Shown piece after piece: positions 62,202 through 64,000 of a DNA stretch of 64,000 nt. The stretch is from Firmicutes bacterium HGW-Firmicutes-14. GTDB lineage: Bacteria > Bacillota > Thermincolia > Thermincolales > UBA2595. Within the stretch, counting starts at the first letter, position 1; each line of letters starts with the position of its first letter. The notes beneath the pieces were generated by a model. That model was not told where the DNA came from. It was given only the letters and a program-made list of their open reading frames with translations, and did no database searches. The stretch spans positions 48,678-112,677 of the forward strand of contig PHAB01000012.1 of NCBI GenBank assembly GCA_002840275.1, in the 5' to 3' direction. The translations under genes and the position numbers were made by a program.

Positions 62202-62993
62202 TTGCTGAAAAAAATAATTTTACTCTTAGTGATCATTGTCACGGGATTACTGATCGGGTATTACTCAGAGACTATCTACAGCTTTATCTGGCCGGATAAC
62301 GGCTACCTCACTGCCGGGGAAAAGCAGGGAAAAGATAAAGGGAGTGTTCCGGAAAGCAACTTTATTACGGGCGAAGAGGCGGTTGACCGGGTGAAAAACC
62401 TTCCCTATCTCAGAAACCTGGCCAGGGTATCGGAACTTGATGAAACCCAGCTTTCTTTTGAGACAGACCGGGAACCGTCTGAAGACTATCCCATCTGGTT
62501 AATACTGGTCAAAGAACGGCATCCTGATAAAATTCCGGATATAAGCTATTACCAGGTTGATGCTGTGTCAGGCAATGTCCTCAACCTGGATGAAGAAAGC
62601 CTGAAAATAGAAGGGGCCGGCCTGGGAATGACCAGACAGGAAGCAAGGGATATTATTGGCAAACCCAAAAATACGAAACGGGCCTATGACCAGGTTCTTA
62701 AAGAATATTTCCGGACCGATACTTACCAGGGCATGATAATAATTTACGATGGGGATAATAAAATTGTAAAAATCACGGTTTCTGAGCCCGGCATTTCCGG
62801 ACTGGGCCGGGTTGAGGTGGCAGATTCCAGGAAAGATGTCATAAAGAAACTGGGGATATCCAGGATAGCCCGGATTGATGCCCTTATTTATAATCCTATT
62901 GGAAACAAGGAAATTGAATATCTGGTGGCTTTTGATTCGGAAGACCGGGTAAAAGAAATTACCGTTCAGTCCGTGTTAACAGATAACAGGTAA
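62202..62993 (+). CDS. membrane-anchored hypothetical protein
   Basis: This encodes 263 residues from a TTG start after a GGGGGG-containing ribosome binding site. One N-terminal membrane helix (IILLLVIIVTGLLIGYYSE) is followed by an outside domain. That domain has a PepSY-like stretch (YYQVDAVSGNVLNLDEES) and two later halves resembling SmpA-like folds (GMTRQEARDIIGKPK). Its function is unknown. It lies close to the nitrilase gene and may be co-transcribed. Confidence 0.72.
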   Translation: MLKKIILLLVIIVTGLLIGYYSETIYSFIWPDNGYLTAGEKQGKDKGSVPESNFITGEEAVDRVKNLPYLRNLARVSELDETQLSFETDREPSEDYPIWLILVKERHPDKIPDISYYQVDAVSGNVLNLDEESLKIEGAGLGMTRQEARDIIGKPKNTKRAYDQVLKEYFRTDTYQGMIIIYDGDNKIVKITVSEPGISGLGRVEVADSRKDVIKKLGISRIARIDALIYNPIGNKEIEYLVAFDSEDRVKEITVQSVLTDNR

Positions 62994-63009
62994 GTTGAGG
63001 AGGATATTG

Positions 63010-63840
63010 TTGAAAAAACAATGGTATATCGGTATCATCCAAAACAGGGTGACAGGTGAAAAAACAGTTAATATTGATCAGGCCCGGAAGATGATAGCCG
63101 GGGCGGCTGATAAAGGGGCCAGGGTTGTTGTCCTGCCCGAGATGTTCAACTGTCCTTATGAAAACGAGGCTTTTCCGGTGTTTTCCGAGAGTTACCCCGG
63201 CGGTGAGACAATTGCGATGCTGAGGGAAACGGCAGCCGACAGGAAGGTATATATCATCGGTGGTTCAATTCCCGAAGAAGAAGAAAACCGGATATATAAC
63301 ACCTGTTTTATTTTTGGGCCTGACGGAAACCTGTTAGCCAGGCACCGCAAAGCACACCTTTTCGATGTTGAATTAAAAGAGGGTTTGGTTTTCAGAGAAT
63401 CGGACGTCCTTTCCAGGGGGGACGGAATCACCGTGGTTGATACCGGATTTGGCAGAATAGGAGTGGCGATATGTTATGATATCCGGTTCCCTGAAGTGGC
63501 CAGGATAATGGCCCTTCAGGGGGCAAAAGTGATGGTAGTCCCTGCGGCCTTCAACATGATAACCGGTCCCGCCCACTGGGAAGTTACCCTGAGAACCCGG
63601 GCCCTGGATAACCAGTTATACGTGGCCGGGGCAGCTCCGGCCAGGGATGAACAGGCCTCATATGTGGCTTACGGCCACTCTATGCTTGTTGATCCATGGG
63701 GCAGGGTTGTGGAGTCCCTCGATGAAAAAGAGGGTATCATCATCGCTGAAATTGACCAGGATCGCCTGGAACAGGTGAGAAACGAACTTCCCCTGTTGAA
63801 ACACCGGCGGACGGATTTGTATGAAATAAGAGAAATTTAA
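63010..63840 (+). CDS. nitrilase-superfamily amidohydrolase (omega-amidase-like)
   Basis: This encodes about 276 residues. The TTG at 63010 follows GAGGAGG, which makes the earlier TTG at 62995 less likely. The catalytic Glu-Lys-Cys triad is visible in VVLPEMFN, RHRKAHLFD and AICYDIRFPE. The sequence best resembles Nit2/omega-amidase, which hydrolyses alpha-ketoglutaramate or alpha-ketosuccinamate. Other carbon-nitrogen hydrolases cannot be excluded. Confidence 0.88.
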   Translation: MKKQWYIGIIQNRVTGEKTVNIDQARKMIAGAADKGARVVVLPEMFNCPYENEAFPVFSESYPGGETIAMLRETAADRKVYIIGGSIPEEEENRIYNTCFIFGPDGNLLARHRKAHLFDVELKEGLVFRESDVLSRGDGITVVDTGFGRIGVAICYDIRFPEVARIMALQGAKVMVVPAAFNMITGPAHWEVTLRTRALDNQLYVAGAAPARDEQASYVAYGHSMLVDPWGRVVESLDEKEGIIIAEIDQDRLEQVRNELPLLKHRRTDLYEIREI

Positions 63841-63946
63841 CAGACATAAGTATTTAATATCAATAAAACCTTTTAAACAGAGAGTGTCTCAATTATAGCA
63901 GTGGACTGCACCCTGTCAAGTAGACAGCACAAAAAATTAAATTAAT

Positions 63947-64000
63947 TTAGGCAGCCTTGGTCCGAAATTCCATCGGACTGAGGCTGTTTAATTTTGCCTG
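63947..64000 (-). mobile_element. C-terminal end of an IS3-family transposase, cut by window edge
   Basis: On the minus strand the frame from 64000 to the stop at 63947 reads QAKLNSLSPMEFRTKAA, the conserved C terminus of IS3/IS150-type OrfB. The element end should lie within 63870-63946, where GTGTCTCAATTATAGCAGTG precedes ACTGCACCCTGTCAAG-type sequence. The remainder lies outside the window. Confidence 0.78.

Noticed and set aside
1..64000. CRISPR array, rRNA genes or cobalamin riboswitch
   Set aside because: No regularly spaced repeat, rRNA-like stretch or recognisable B12-box region was seen in the gaps, despite the many corrinoid genes.

Overview
The window looks like a chromosome segment of an anaerobic, spore-forming, low-to-mid GC Firmicute of the Clostridia/Peptococcaceae type. 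The evidence is a cotJABC operon, a second CotJC-like catalase, a GerMN lipoprotein, desulfoferrodoxin, a siroheme reductase-like protein, anaerobic glycerol-3-phosphate dehydrogenase (glpABC) with a GlpP antiterminator, and many corrinoid-dependent methyltransferases. No rRNA or CRISPR array was seen. The only tRNA found is a pyrrolysine (CUA anticodon) tRNA.

Layout. 1-12.4 kb holds housekeeping genes: a partial beta-propeller protein, GerMN lipoprotein, DUF815 ATPase, CotJC-like catalase, lipid kinase, subtilase, UbiB kinase, and a MarR-controlled heterodimeric ABC exporter. 12.5-20.7 kb is anaerobic redox metabolism: siroheme protein, desulfoferrodoxin, hexaheme cytochrome c, and glpP-[terminator]-glpABC. 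20.7-31.3 kb is a SorC-controlled run of FGGY kinase, UroD-type methyltransferase, ribose-type ABC transporter, corrinoid protein and MtrH-type methyltransferase. 31.4-33.6 kb holds a sigma-54 activator and a TetR repressor. 33.6-39.5 kb is a palindrome, a decayed IS630 transposase, pylT, two corrinoid proteins, then mttB and mtbB, each interrupted by one in-frame TAG. 39.6-44 kb holds three short-chain dehydrogenases and a sodium:solute symporter. 44-50.8 kb has a sigma-54 promoter in front of a sugar/choline-type kinase, a non-pyrrolysine MttB homologue, a corrinoid protein and an MtrH-type methyltransferase, then an EamA transporter and a DUF89 protein. 51-55.3 kb has a MEDS-type regulator divergent from an MtrH homologue, a UroD-corrinoid fusion and a zinc-ribbon protein. 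55.3-64 kb returns to core genes (cotJ, DUF421/DUF4363, YjbQ, aminotransferase, thioesterase, YkvI, nitrilase) and ends in the tail of an IS3-family transposase.

How the genes work together. The 20-55 kb block reads as a methyl-group harvesting island. It carries at least three substrate:corrinoid methyltransferase modules: a UroD type linked to sugar uptake, pyrrolysine MttB/MtbB for tri- and dimethylamine, and a pyrrolysine-free MttB type for a probable quaternary amine. Four free-standing corrinoid proteins and one fused one accept the methyl group, and three MtrH-type proteins probably pass it to tetrahydrofolate. Neither the pyrrolysine synthetase and biosynthesis genes (pylS, pylB, pylC, pylD) nor a corrinoid-reactivating RamA protein is visible, so these must lie elsewhere if the pathway works. 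The most striking points are the two genetically encoded pyrrolysines with their own tRNA in a bacterium, the apparent coupling of a sugar-type ABC transporter and kinase to methyl transfer, and a UroD-corrinoid fusion that has lost the cobalt-binding histidine.
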